A model generated the notes under the pieces. The model did not search any database. It had not been told where the DNA came from and saw nothing but the letters and a program-made list of their open reading frames with translations. This document shows positions 12,651-19,485 of a stretch of DNA of 19,485 nt, one piece after another. The first letter of the stretch is position 1, and each line of letters opens with the position of its first letter. The DNA comes from Gammaproteobacteria bacterium (GTDB lineage Bacteria; Pseudomonadota; Gammaproteobacteria; Pseudomonadales; Azotimanducaceae), in NCBI GenBank assembly GCA_030432795.1, contig JAUILW010000014.1, positions 1-19,485 on the forward strand, written 5' to 3'. A program made the translations under genes and the position numbers.

Positions 12651-14380
12651 CAGATCTTCTCCTGCTGGCGCTGGGAGTAGTCTCCGCGCCGCAGCCGCTG
12701 CTGGTTTTCGAACTGGAACTTGCGGCGCAGCAGGCCGCCCGGGTCATCGGGTACACGGCGCAACCACTGTTCCATGGCTTCCTCGCTTTCGTCGCGGGGT
12801 TGGCTCTCCTGGTCGCTGTCCTGCTGCTCTTCGCCTTCTTCCCCCGGTTGGGGATCGTCCGGTGGTTCCTGGTTCTCGGCGCCTTCTTCCTCGGGGGCCG
12901 AGTCCTGCGACTGGTTTTGCTCGTCCTCCTGGGCGTCGCTCGGCGAGCCGTCGCTTTCGCGTTCCGACTCGCTCGAGTTTTCGCTGTCCTGCTGCTGCTC
13001 CTGGTTGTCTTCTTCCGAGCCCTCGGACTGCTCCTCCATGAGCTTGCGCACCAGCGCCTTGTTGAAGGCCGCGTCTTCGTGGCTCGGGTCGCGCTGCAGC
13101 ACGCTGTCGTAGGCGGCGATGGCTGCCTGCAGATTGCCGGCTTTGGCCAGCGCGTTGCCGAGGTTGTAGGTGCCGGTGACATCGTCGAACTGGGAAAAGC
13201 CCTGCGCTGCACCTGCGAAATCGCCGGAACGGTAGCGGGCCACGCCAAGCCACGACGGGTCGTCGAACAGCGTCACCGCCCGCTCTGGCTCACCGTGGCG
13301 CAGGGCGTCATAGCCCTGCTGATCGCCGCGCCGCCACAGGTCATCCCACAGCCCGGCGTGGGCATCGATGGGCGCGATCACCAGCACGCAGGCTGCCAGC
13401 ACGCCGCGGCGAAAGCCGAGCAGCAGAAAGGGGAGGGCGGCGATGGCGAGCCAATAGCCGAGGTCGTGCCACAGGTCGAATTCCCGCTCTACGTCCACGG
13501 TCTCGTCATCGCCGGGCAGGCTGGAAGCGAGCACCTCGTTGAGGTCCGAGTCGTCGAGGCGCTGTCGCGCGTAGCGGCCGAAGGCAAGCTCGGCAACGCT
13601 GGCGAGCCGCTCGTCGTCCAGGCGTGCGGTGATCACTTCACCCTCGCGGGTCTGCAGAAAGCGCCCGGGCTGGTTGACGAAGTCCAGCGGGATGGTGCCG
13701 CCTTCGGGCGTGCCGATGCCGAGCACCGAGACCGGGTAGGCGGCGTTGCGAAACTCGCTGACGTCGTTGATGCGGTCGATGCCGTCGGTGACCAGCAGCA
13801 CCCGGCCCTGGGTCACTCGGGCGTTGTCGAAGAGCTTGTGCACGAGCTGCATGGCCGCCTTAGGGTTCGAACCCTGCACCGGCATCATGGCGGGTTCCAA
13901 CGCGTCCAGCAGGTTCTGGATGGTGCGCACATCATCGGTGAGCGGGGCGACGGTGTGGGCAGAGCCGGCGTAGGCGACGAGCGCGGTGTAGCCTTCCTTG
14001 CGGGCGCGCAGCACATCAATGATCTCCTGCCGCGCGCGCACCAGGCGTGAGGGGGCAACATCCTGCGCGTACATGGACAGCGACAGGTCCAGCGCGATCA
14101 CCAGCGCATCGGTGCGCTGCTCCACGGGCTGTGGCAAACGCTCCCAGGTGGGCCCGGCGAGGCCCAGGATGATGGCTGCGGTGGCCAGCGCCAGCGGCCA
14201 GCCCGGCGGCGCGCGGCCGCGGCGGCCGTCATCCAGCAGCACGTCCAGTAGTGCTGCGTCCACCGCGTTGTGCCAGTGGGAATCTGCCCGGGCGCGGCGC
14301 TGATACAGCCAGAACAGCACTGCCGCCGGGATGAGCGCCAGCAGCCACAGGGGGCGGAGGAAGTGCGGATCAAATTCCAC
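12647..14380 (-). CDS. batB: BatB-like VWA domain protein fused to TPR and acidic C-terminus
   Basis: The 577-aa protein has two N-terminal transmembrane helices (about 8-27 and 62-77) and a von Willebrand A domain (about 90-285) with an intact metal site DLSLS (Asp98, Ser100, Ser102). A third membrane segment follows at about 310-335, then tetratricopeptide-like repeats (about 350-450, with GTYNLGNALAKAGNLQAAI). After these come about 85 residues of Glu/Gln/Ser/Asp-rich low complexity, and a conserved-looking end EQWLRRVPDDPGGLLRRKF. It combines what are separate BatB and BatC proteins in Bacteroides. GTG 14380 is chosen because GGAGG lies 5 bases upstream; the longer open frame lies inside batA. 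It overlaps batA by 11 bases. It probably assembles an envelope complex under MoxR control. Confidence 0.9.
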   Translation of the reverse strand: MEFDPHFLRPLWLLALIPAAVLFWLYQRRARADSHWHNAVDAALLDVLLDDGRRGRAPPGWPLALATAAIILGLAGPTWERLPQPVEQRTDALVIALDLSLSMYAQDVAPSRLVRARQEIIDVLRARKEGYTALVAYAGSAHTVAPLTDDVRTIQNLLDALEPAMMPVQGSNPKAAMQLVHKLFDNARVTQGRVLLVTDGIDRINDVSEFRNAAYPVSVLGIGTPEGGTIPLDFVNQPGRFLQTREGEVITARLDDERLASVAELAFGRYARQRLDDSDLNEVLASSLPGDDETVDVEREFDLWHDLGYWLAIAALPFLLLGFRRGVLAACVLVIAPIDAHAGLWDDLWRRGDQQGYDALRHGEPERAVTLFDDPSWLGVARYRSGDFAGAAQGFSQFDDVTGTYNLGNALAKAGNLQAAIAAYDSVLQRDPSHEDAAFNKALVRKLMEEQSEGSEEDNQEQQQDSENSSESERESDGSPSDAQEDEQNQSQDSAPEEEGAENQEPPDDPQPGEEGEEQQDSDQESQPRDESEEAMEQWLRRVPDDPGGLLRRKFQFENQQRLRRGDYSQRQQEKIW

Positions 14381-15383
14381 GGCGTCCTCCAAAGGTGGCG
14401 TTGAGCAGGAGTGCTGCAAACAGCAACACCAGGCTTCCACCGAGCGGCCACATGAACAGCGCCTGCACCGGGCGGAAAGTTTCCGCTTCCTGTTCCACCG
14501 GTTCGAGCTCGTCGATGAGGGCGTAGATCTCCGCGAGCTGTTGGGTGTTCTCGGCGCGGAAGTAGCGGGCGCCGGTGTTTTGGGCCACCTGGGTGAGGGT
14601 GTCTTCGTCAAGCTCGGCGGACGGGTTGACGATGCGGCTGCCGAAGCGCCCGAAGAGGCTTGGCATGCGCATCTCCGTTGCGCCCACGCCGATGGTGTAG
14701 ATGCGCACGCCGATGTCGGCGGCGAGCTCCGAGGCTTTCACCGGTGCCACCTCGCCGACGTTGTTGGCGCCATCCGTGAGCAGAATGATCACGCGATCGC
14801 CCTCTGGACGCTGGCGAAGCCGTTTCACGCCGAGGCCGATGGCGTCACCGATGGCGGTCTTGCCGCCGGCGATGCCCACCGGTGCTTCCCGAAGAAGCTG
14901 CATGACGGTGGTGAGGTCGAAGGTGAGCGGCGCCTGCAGGTAGGCGTTGGTGCCGAAGAGGATCAGCCCCACGCGGTCGCCGCCGCGGGCCTCGATGAAG
15001 TCCGACACCACCTGTTTGACCACGGTCAGGCGATCCACGTAGTCACCGCCGAGCTGCATATCTTCCGTACCCATGCTGCCGGAGATATCCACGGCCAGCA
15101 TGAGGTCGCGGCCGGAGGCGGGCAGCGCCACCGGCTCGCCCGTCCATTGCGGGCGGGCGCCTGCGATGAGTATCAACAGCCAGGCAAGGGTGAGCAGGGT
15201 CAGGGCAATGGAGAAACCGCCGCGGCGGCTGCTGTCGGTCAACGACTCACCGTCCGGCTGGTAGGGGCGCAGGCTCGGCACCGTCAGTGCCGCCTGGCGG
15301 GCTTCGGCGTGGCGCGTCAGCCAGCGCAGCAGCAAAGGCAGCGGCGCTGCCGCCAGCACCCAGGGCCAGAGCAGCTCGATCAT
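14370..15383 (-). CDS. batA: BatA-like VWA domain membrane protein
   Basis: The 337-aa protein starts MIELLWPWVL, with membrane helices at about 3-20 and 56-75. It then has a von Willebrand A domain with an intact metal-ion site DISGS (Asp99, Ser101, Ser103), the Thr in GGKTAIGDA and the Asp in LLTDGANN, and a C-terminal transmembrane helix (about 308-328). This is the BatA arrangement, with the VWA domain facing the periplasm or cytoplasm depending on the topology model. The ATG overlaps the DUF4381 stop (ATGA), and GGAG lies about 9 bases upstream. VWA domains with full metal sites bind partner proteins; the partners here are likely BatB and the MoxR ATPase complex. Confidence 0.93.
   Translation of the reverse strand: MIELLWPWVLAAAPLPLLLRWLTRHAEARQAALTVPSLRPYQPDGESLTDSSRRGGFSIALTLLTLAWLLILIAGARPQWTGEPVALPASGRDLMLAVDISGSMGTEDMQLGGDYVDRLTVVKQVVSDFIEARGGDRVGLILFGTNAYLQAPLTFDLTTVMQLLREAPVGIAGGKTAIGDAIGLGVKRLRQRPEGDRVIILLTDGANNVGEVAPVKASELAADIGVRIYTIGVGATEMRMPSLFGRFGSRIVNPSAELDEDTLTQVAQNTGARYFRAENTQQLAEIYALIDELEPVEQEAETFRPVQALFMWPLGGSLVLLFAALLLNATFGGRRGI
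14386..14390 (-). promoter_or_regulatory. Shine-Dalgarno that fixes the GTG start of batB
   Basis: GGAGG on the minus strand is 5 bases before GTG 14380. It lies within the last codons of batA, so it supports translational coupling and excludes the much longer open frame that begins inside batA. Confidence 0.65.
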
Positions 15384-15871
15384 CGCCCGGGCTCCATGGA
15401 GGTGTGCGCCAGCAGCCCCGCGATCAGGTTGTGCACCGCAGGCGGAACGTCCGCAGGCGCGGGCGCGAAGCGCGCGTTGCCGAGCACTGCACCCGGCCCG
15501 TCCGAAAACTGATTGCTGCCGGCGACCTGATCCAGGTGCGCAAGCCATGCATCACCGTTCAGCGGCGCAATGTCCTGCCGGCCGAGCGCGTGCACCCACA
15601 GGCGTTTGAGCAGGGCGTTGCAGCGGTTGATGTACTCCCGCCCGTCGATGGAGCCATCCTCAAATGCTCGCTTTGCCGCGGCCAGCTCGGCCAGCGCCTG
15701 TCTGCGCGGCGCATTACGTCGGTAGCTGCGCATGAGGCGCCAGATCAGGATGCCGATCGCTGCGAGCACGAGTATCGCGAGCACCCACCACCCCGGCGCT
15801 GGCGGCCACCAGCCGGGTTCCACCGGCATGTGGATGTCGCGAAGCTGGGAGAGCGGGTCGTCCTGCATCAC
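15380..15871 (-). CDS. DUF4381 domain-containing membrane protein
   Basis: The 163-aa protein carries the DUF4381 hallmark near the N-terminus, LRDIHMPVEPGWWPPAPGWW (10-29), directly followed by a transmembrane helix (about 27-47). A basic linker (RSYRRNAPRRQ) and a helical cytoplasmic domain follow. This family occurs almost only between the DUF58 and batA genes in MoxR/Bat operons, which is its position here. It starts inside the DUF58 stop (ATGA) and ends inside the batA start (ATGA). It probably anchors or links the complex; no catalytic motif is visible. Confidence 0.9.
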   Translation of the reverse strand: MMQDDPLSQLRDIHMPVEPGWWPPAPGWWVLAILVLAAIGILIWRLMRSYRRNAPRRQALAELAAAKRAFEDGSIDGREYINRCNALLKRLWVHALGRQDIAPLNGDAWLAHLDQVAGSNQFSDGPGAVLGNARFAPAPADVPPAVHNLIAGLLAHTSMEPGR

Positions 15872-16764
15872 AGGCCCCTGAGCGCCGGTTCGGGCTCATT
15901 GGTGGCGATGCGTACCAGGCGAATGGCGCGGTGCGCGCAGAGTGCGTCGAGCATGTCGCTGCGTTCGGCGAAGCTCTGCCGGTAGTGGGCGCGCAGGCGG
16001 CCTTCGCCGGTGTTCACCCGCAGGCGGGTGTGCCCGTCTGTTACGGTGTAGAGGTCGGCCTCGGGCAGCTCCACCTCCAGTGGGTCGAATATCTGGATCA
16101 CCGTGAGCTGGTTGCGACGGGCCAGCGATTGCACGGCGTCCTGCCACTGCGACGCCTGAGTAGCGAAATCGCTGATGAGCACGATGCGAAAGCCGGTGTG
16201 GGCCAGGCGCCGGAGCGCCAGCAGGGCTTCGCTCAAGTTGGCGGGCAGGGCATCTCCGCCGCGTGCCAAACGCTGGTTGTAGGCGGCTACATCGCCAAGA
16301 TAGCGGGCGGTGTGCTTGAGGCTGCGCTTGGGTTTGTGCACCGCGTAGCTGTCGTTGCCGACCACAAGCCCACCCACGCGATCATTCTCGTGCAGCGTCT
16401 GCCAGGCGAGGCGGGCGGCGATCTCGGCGGCGGCCACGGACTTCAGGCGCAGGCGCGAGCCGAAAAACAGGCTTTGCGTCTGATCGCACAGGATCAGCGT
16501 CGGCCGCTCGCGTTCCTCTCGAAACACCTTGGTGTGTGGCCGCGCCTTGCGGGCGGTCACCCGCCAGTCGATGCTGCGCACATCGTCGCCAGGCTCGTAG
16601 AGGCGCACCTCAGCGAAATCCACGCCTCGACCTTTCTGCTTCGACAGGCGCAGGCCTGATTGCGCGCCGAGCACTTTCACCGAGCGGCCGGAATCAAAGG
16701 TTCGCAGGTGGCGGAAGGCGAACAGTGCGTGCGCCTCCACGTAGGCGCCGGTGAGCGCACGCAT
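15868..16764 (-). CDS. DUF58 domain-containing protein
   Basis: The 298-aa protein has the DUF58 signature YEPGDDVRSIDWRVTARKARPHTKVFREE in pieces: VRLYEPGDDVRSIDW (about 54-68), then the RPHTKVF segment, followed by a VWA-like fold with LILCDQTQSLFFG (about 89-101) and RIVLISDFA. DUF58 genes nearly always follow moxR and act with it. The first residue of its metal-site motif is kept (Asp) but the remainder, DQTQS, fits DxTxS, so metal binding is plausible. The ATG shares one base with the moxR stop (TGATG). The frame is open further upstream into moxR, but that part is shadow sequence rich in Arg and Gly. Confidence 0.92.
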   Translation of the reverse strand: MRALTGAYVEAHALFAFRHLRTFDSGRSVKVLGAQSGLRLSKQKGRGVDFAEVRLYEPGDDVRSIDWRVTARKARPHTKVFREERERPTLILCDQTQSLFFGSRLRLKSVAAAEIAARLAWQTLHENDRVGGLVVGNDSYAVHKPKRSLKHTARYLGDVAAYNQRLARGGDALPANLSEALLALRRLAHTGFRIVLISDFATQASQWQDAVQSLARRNQLTVIQIFDPLEVELPEADLYTVTDGHTRLRVNTGEGRLRAHYRQSFAERSDMLDALCAHRAIRLVRIATNEPEPALRGL

Positions 16765-17729
16765 CAGGGTGTGGGCACCTGCCCGATCAGCCCGTCGATC
16801 ACCTGGTCCACCTGCACGCCCTGCGCCTCTGCTTCGAAGGTGAGCAGCACACGGTGGCGCAGCACGTCGTGGGCGATGCGCTGCACGTCTTCCGGAGAGA
16901 CGAAATCGCGGCCGCCGAGCCAGGCCACCGCTCGGGCACAGCCGTCCAGCGCAATGGTGCCGCGAGGGCTCGCGCCGTACTCGATCCATTCGGCGAGCTG
17001 ACCTTTGGGGTGACGGGTGGCCATGACGAGCTGCACCAGGTACTGCTCCACAGGCTCTGCCATGTGCAGTGCCAGCATCGCCTGGCGAGCGCTGAAGATG
17101 GCCTCCTCACTGAGCCGTTGCGGCGGCGGCGAGGTGGCGGAGCGCCCCTGGCGGGCCTCTTCGCGCACCAGATGCAGTATCCGCTGCTCAGCGTCAGCGT
17201 CCGGGTAGGCAACCTTGACGTGCATGAGGAAGCGGTCGAGCTGCGCCTCAGGCAGCGGGTAAGTACCTTCCTGCTCGATGGGATTTTGTGTGGCCATCAC
17301 TAAAAAGAGTTCGGGCAACTGGAAGGTACGTCGGCCCACGCTCACCTGGTGCTCGGCCATGGCTTCGAGGAGGGCAGACTGCACCTTGGCCGGCGCACGG
17401 TTGATTTCGTCTGCCAGCAGAAGGTTGTGAAACACCGGCCCCTGCTGAAACCGGAATGTGCCATCTTCCGGTCGATAGACCTCGCTGCCGGTGACATCGC
17501 TGGGCAGCAGGTCTGGTGTGAACTGGATGCGATGGAAATCTCCCTCGACCGCGCTGGCAAGTTCCTTGATGGCGCGGGTCTTGGCCAGGCCAGGAGCCCC
17601 CTCCACCAGCAGATGGCCGCCATTGAGCAGCGCGATCATCAGGCGCTCCAGGAGTTGCTCCTGGCCGATGATGCGGCCCTGCAGCCACTTCAGCACCTGC
17701 CGGATGCCGTCAAATTGGGTCTGTTCCAT
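16764..17729 (-). CDS. MoxR-family AAA+ ATPase
   Basis: The 321-aa protein has Walker A GAPGLAKT (about 44-51), the form usual in MoxR proteins. Walker B reads LLLADEINRAPAKVQSALLE (about 103-122), sensor 1 is in MATQNPIEQEGTYPLPEAQLDRF, and the lid domain ends in SPEDVQRIAHDVLRHR. MoxR ATPases act as chaperone-like remodellers of VWA-domain partners, here probably the DUF58, BatA and BatB products. ATG 17729 is preceded by GAGG at a spacing of about 5 bases; a longer open frame to 17807 has no ribosome site. It is the first gene of the six-gene operon and divergent from the DUF2835 gene. Confidence 0.95.
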   Translation of the reverse strand: MEQTQFDGIRQVLKWLQGRIIGQEQLLERLMIALLNGGHLLVEGAPGLAKTRAIKELASAVEGDFHRIQFTPDLLPSDVTGSEVYRPEDGTFRFQQGPVFHNLLLADEINRAPAKVQSALLEAMAEHQVSVGRRTFQLPELFLVMATQNPIEQEGTYPLPEAQLDRFLMHVKVAYPDADAEQRILHLVREEARQGRSATSPPPQRLSEEAIFSARQAMLALHMAEPVEQYLVQLVMATRHPKGQLAEWIEYGASPRGTIALDGCARAVAWLGGRDFVSPEDVQRIAHDVLRHRVLLTFEAEAQGVQVDQVIDGLIGQVPTP

Positions 17730-17756
17730 GGAGCCTCGCCAGTTCGGGGAGGCGGT

Positions 17757-17784
17757 ATTGTAGCGGCCACTGTGCTGCCGTCCA
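17757..17784 (-). promoter_or_regulatory. Candidate sigma-70 promoter of the moxR-bat operon
   Basis: On the minus strand, TGGACG (17784-17779) and TACAAT (17762-17757) are separated by 16 bases, matching consensus at four and five positions. The leader to ATG 17729 would be about 20-25 bases and includes the GAGG ribosome site. Confidence 0.45.
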
Positions 17785-17858
17785 CGCCGCCGCATGAAGC
17801 GCTGCAACTGGCGCAGGCGCTGCTAGCCTTACATCAGTTCAACAACGTGTATGTTCGC

Positions 17859-18077
17859 ATGCACTATGTATTCGATCTGCGCATCTCGGAAGAGGAACTC
17901 CTGAAGTTTTATCGGGGTCATGCGCGCCATGTGCATGCCAGGGACCGGAGCGGCCTGCGGGTGGCGTTTCCGGTGGAGGCGCTGCGGCCGTTCGTGCAGG
18001 CGGATGGCATTCACGGCACCTTCCGAGTGGATGTGAGTGCCAACGGCAAGCTTCGAGGCGTACGCCGTCTGGCCTGA
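17859..18077 (+). CDS. DUF2835 family protein (72 aa)
   Basis: The short protein has the DUF2835 pattern: YVFDLRISEEELLKFYRGHA (3-22), then GLRVAFPVEALRPFV and DGIHGTFRVDVSANGKLRGVRRL. The family is small, soluble and found mainly in Gammaproteobacteria; its function is unknown. It probably forms a compact beta-rich domain after an N-terminal helix. ATG 17859 gives the usual family start; a GTG at 17847 would add four residues. No clear Shine-Dalgarno precedes either. It is divergent from moxR, with about 130 bases between the starts. Confidence 0.85.
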   Translation: MHYVFDLRISEEELLKFYRGHARHVHARDRSGLRVAFPVEALRPFVQADGIHGTFRVDVSANGKLRGVRRLA

Positions 18078-18145
18078 GCCCGGCTGGAGCTGCGCTGTAA
18101 CCCAAGCGCGCACTTCTTTTTGCAGTCACCCGCCTGACGTTCTTA

Positions 18146-18187
18146 TTTGGTGCATGAACAGCACCATCACCCCCTCAATGCACCAAA
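18146..18187 (+). promoter_or_regulatory. Probable NtrC-type enhancer: inverted TTTGGTGCAT / ATGCACCAAA
   Basis: TTTGGTGCAT (18146-18155) and ATGCACCAAA (18178-18187) are perfect 10-base inverted copies. GGTGCA and TGCACC are the two halves of the established NtrC consensus (TGCACC-N5-GGTGCA). Neither copy has a good second half adjacent to it, so each would be one strong half-site. They lie about 100-140 bases upstream of the predicted sigma-54 transcription start, the usual enhancer distance. Confidence 0.55.
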
Positions 18188-18193
18188 ATAGAT

Positions 18194-18206
18194 CGAAACA
18201 GTTTCG
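18194..18206. repeat. Palindrome in the amtB upstream region
   Basis: CGAAAC-A-GTTTCG is a perfect 6-base palindrome around one base, lying between the NtrC-like repeat and the sigma-54 promoter. It could bind a second regulator; no match to a known operator is claimed. Confidence 0.3.
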
Positions 18207-18259
18207 GCAACCGATCCGTTGCGCCCTGTTTGCGGGCGTTAGCGCCCCAACTGCGCCCC

Positions 18260-18275
18260 TGGCACCAAATTTGCT
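18260..18275 (+). promoter_or_regulatory. Sigma-54 (RpoN) promoter of amtB
   Basis: TGGCAC-N5-TTGCT matches the -24/-12 consensus at all key positions, with GG at 18261-18262 and GC at 18273-18274 correctly spaced. The predicted start of transcription is near 18286, leaving a leader of about 25 bases that contains the amtB ribosome site. Confidence 0.85.
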
Positions 18276-18299
18276 CAGCGGAACTCAACCGTTAGAACC

Positions 18300-18307
18300 A
18301 GGAGGGG
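18300..18307 (+). promoter_or_regulatory. Strong Shine-Dalgarno of amtB
   Basis: AGGAGGGG ends 3 bases before ATG 18311, and its AGGAGG core ends 5 bases before it. It defines the start and predicts efficient translation once the sigma-54 promoter is active. Confidence 0.75.
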
Positions 18308-18310
18308 TTG

Positions 18311-19485
18311 ATGAGGCTAATTCTGATCATGGGGCTGCTGCTCGCAAGCGGCGGGGCGGCCGCGGAGGATGTGCTGGACAAAGGCGATACCGCCTGGATC
18401 CTGACCTCCACCGCGCTGGTGCTGTTCATGACGATTCCGGGACTGTCGCTGTTCTATGCCGGTCTCGTGCGCAGCAAGAACGTGCTGAGCGTGCTCATGC
18501 AGTGCTTTACGTTGACCTGCCTGATGTCGATCCTGTGGCTGCTCCTCGGCTACAGCCTTGCCTTCGGCGAGGGCAACGCATTCATTGGTGATCTGAGCAA
18601 TGTCTTCTTAGCCAATATCGGCGAAGACACGCTCTCCGGCACCATTCCGGAAAGCGCTTTCGCGCTGTTTCAAATGACTTTTGCGGTGATCACCCCGGCA
18701 CTGATCGTCGGCGGTTTCGCCGAGCGTATGCGGTTCTCGGCGATGCTGCTGTTCTGCACGGCCTGGCTGTTGCTGGTGTATGCACCGGTGTGCCACTGGG
18801 TGTGGGGCGGCGGTTGGTTGAGCGAAATGGGCGCAATGGACTTTGCAGGTGGCATCGTCGTGCACATCACCGCCGGGGTGGCAGCGATCGTTGCGGCCGT
18901 GGTGCTCGGCAGCCGGCGTGGATTTCCCACGCAGCCCATGCCGCCGCACAACATGACCCTCACCATTACCGGCGCGGGCATGCTGTGGGTGGGCTGGTTC
19001 GGCTTCAACGGTGGCTCGGCACTGGCTGCCAACGGCGATGCTGCCATGGCCATGCTCGTCACCCACATCTCCGCTGCCGCTGGCGCCTTCACCTGGCTGA
19101 CCGCGGAATGGATCCGTTACGGCAAGCCCAGCGCTCTGGGTGCGGTGACCGGCATGGTGGCTGGCCTTGGCACCATCACCCCTGCTTCGGGTTTCGTTGG
19201 CCCGGGTGGTGCGCTCGTTATCGGCATCCTGGCGGGCGTCATCTGCTTCGCCGCCACCAACTACATCAAGCGCACGCTCAAGATTGACGATTCGTTGGAC
19301 GTCTTTCCTGTGCACGGTGTGGGCGGCATTCTCGGCACGCTGCTGACGGCGGTGTTTGCGAGCTCAGCGTTGGGCGTGTTCAGCGGTCAGCACGATATCG
19401 TCATTCTCGATCAGCTCGGCGTGCAGGCCATCGGTGTGGTGTCGGCAGTCGTCTACACCGCGGTGGTGAGCTTCGTGCTCCTCAA
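18311..19485 (+). CDS. amtB: Ammonium transporter AmtB (3' end cut by window edge)
   Basis: The frame runs 391 codons without a stop to the window end, so only the last part of the C-terminal region is missing. A signal peptide (about 1-18) precedes the Amt/Mep/Rh fold of membrane helices. Family landmarks include FYAGLVRSKNVLS (48-60), GGFAERMRFSA (134-144) and CHWVWGGGWL (161-170) with the first pore His162. DFAGGIVVHITAG (177-189), GWFGFNGGSA and FPVHGVGGILG (332-342) with the second pore His335 follow. Both pore histidines are present, so ammonium transport is expected. It lies behind a sigma-54 promoter with NtrC-like sites, implying induction by nitrogen limitation. AmtB is usually encoded directly after glnK, but no glnK precedes it here. 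Confidence 0.96.
   Translation, partial: MRLILIMGLLLASGGAAAEDVLDKGDTAWILTSTALVLFMTIPGLSLFYAGLVRSKNVLSVLMQCFTLTCLMSILWLLLGYSLAFGEGNAFIGDLSNVFLANIGEDTLSGTIPESAFALFQMTFAVITPALIVGGFAERMRFSAMLLFCTAWLLLVYAPVCHWVWGGGWLSEMGAMDFAGGIVVHITAGVAAIVAAVVLGSRRGFPTQPMPPHNMTLTITGAGMLWVGWFGFNGGSALAANGDAAMAMLVTHISAAAGAFTWLTAEWIRYGKPSALGAVTGMVAGLGTITPASGFVGPGGALVIGILAGVICFAATNYIKRTLKIDDSLDVFPVHGVGGILGTLLTAVFASSALGVFSGQHDIVILDQLGVQAIGVVSAVVYTAVVSFVLL

Noticed and set aside
12800..14050. 416-codon plus-strand open frame opposite batB
   Set aside because: Its hydrophobic start is only the antisense of the acidic Glu/Gln linker, and the rest is low-information; batB has VWA and TPR motifs.
14331..15512. 393-codon plus-strand open frame opposite batA
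   Set aside because: Antisense shadow with no domain; batA on the other strand has a complete VWA metal site.
11001..17729. MoxR-VWA cluster as a new conflict or defence system
   Set aside because: All six genes fit the well-known MoxR/DUF58/DUF4381/BatA/BatB/BatD order; no toxin, protease effector or other defence-type domain is present.

Overview
The window reads as chromosomal DNA of a GC-rich gammaproteobacterium. This rests on the protein types (a GlpG-like rhomboid protease, DUF2797, DUF2835, an E. coli-type PepN with the same active-site numbering, an E. coli-type CysE) and on the complete MoxR/BatABD cluster. Genes are tightly packed and GC-rich at third codon positions, so many long antisense frames are only shadows of real genes. 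I see no rRNA, tRNA, CRISPR array, insertion sequence or prophage.

Layout, left to right. (1) 1-93: the 3' end of an unidentified plus-strand gene. (2) 83-1163, minus strand: cysE followed by a small zinc-ribbon gene. (3) 1249-2139, plus: nadK with a TTG start. (4) 2136-3721, minus: an XdhC-like gene coupled to a MocA-like nucleotidyltransferase, a molybdoenzyme-maturation pair with no molybdoenzyme in view. (5) 3787-7984, plus: rhomboid protease, a DUF2797 protein whose core resembles GIY-YIG/T5orf172 domains, and pepN. (6) 7985-8827: a looser stretch, less GC-rich by eye, with one 104-aa membrane protein and inverted repeats. (7) 8828-10950: an enoyl-CoA hydratase/isomerase plus SDR operon, divergent from an HxlR regulator; the SDR lacks the usual YxxxK catalytic pair. 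(8) 11001-17729, minus: a six-gene operon, moxR - DUF58 - DUF4381 - batA - batB(VWA+TPR) - batD, in which every junction overlaps. (9) 17859-18077, plus: a DUF2835 gene divergent from moxR. (10) 18311-end, plus: amtB, cut by the window edge, preceded by a near-perfect sigma-54 promoter and an inverted repeat of NtrC-type half-sites.

Functionally the window combines housekeeping metabolism (cysteine synthesis, NADP supply, peptide turnover, ammonium uptake) with an envelope-associated MoxR/VWA machine and two small accessory modules (XdhC/MocA and SDR/enoyl-CoA hydratase/HxlR). I found no clear-cut new system. The observations most worth following are the active-site-altered SDR, the possible nuclease-like fold in DUF2797, the orphan zinc-ribbon gene behind cysE, and the nitrogen-control promoter placed directly on amtB without glnK.
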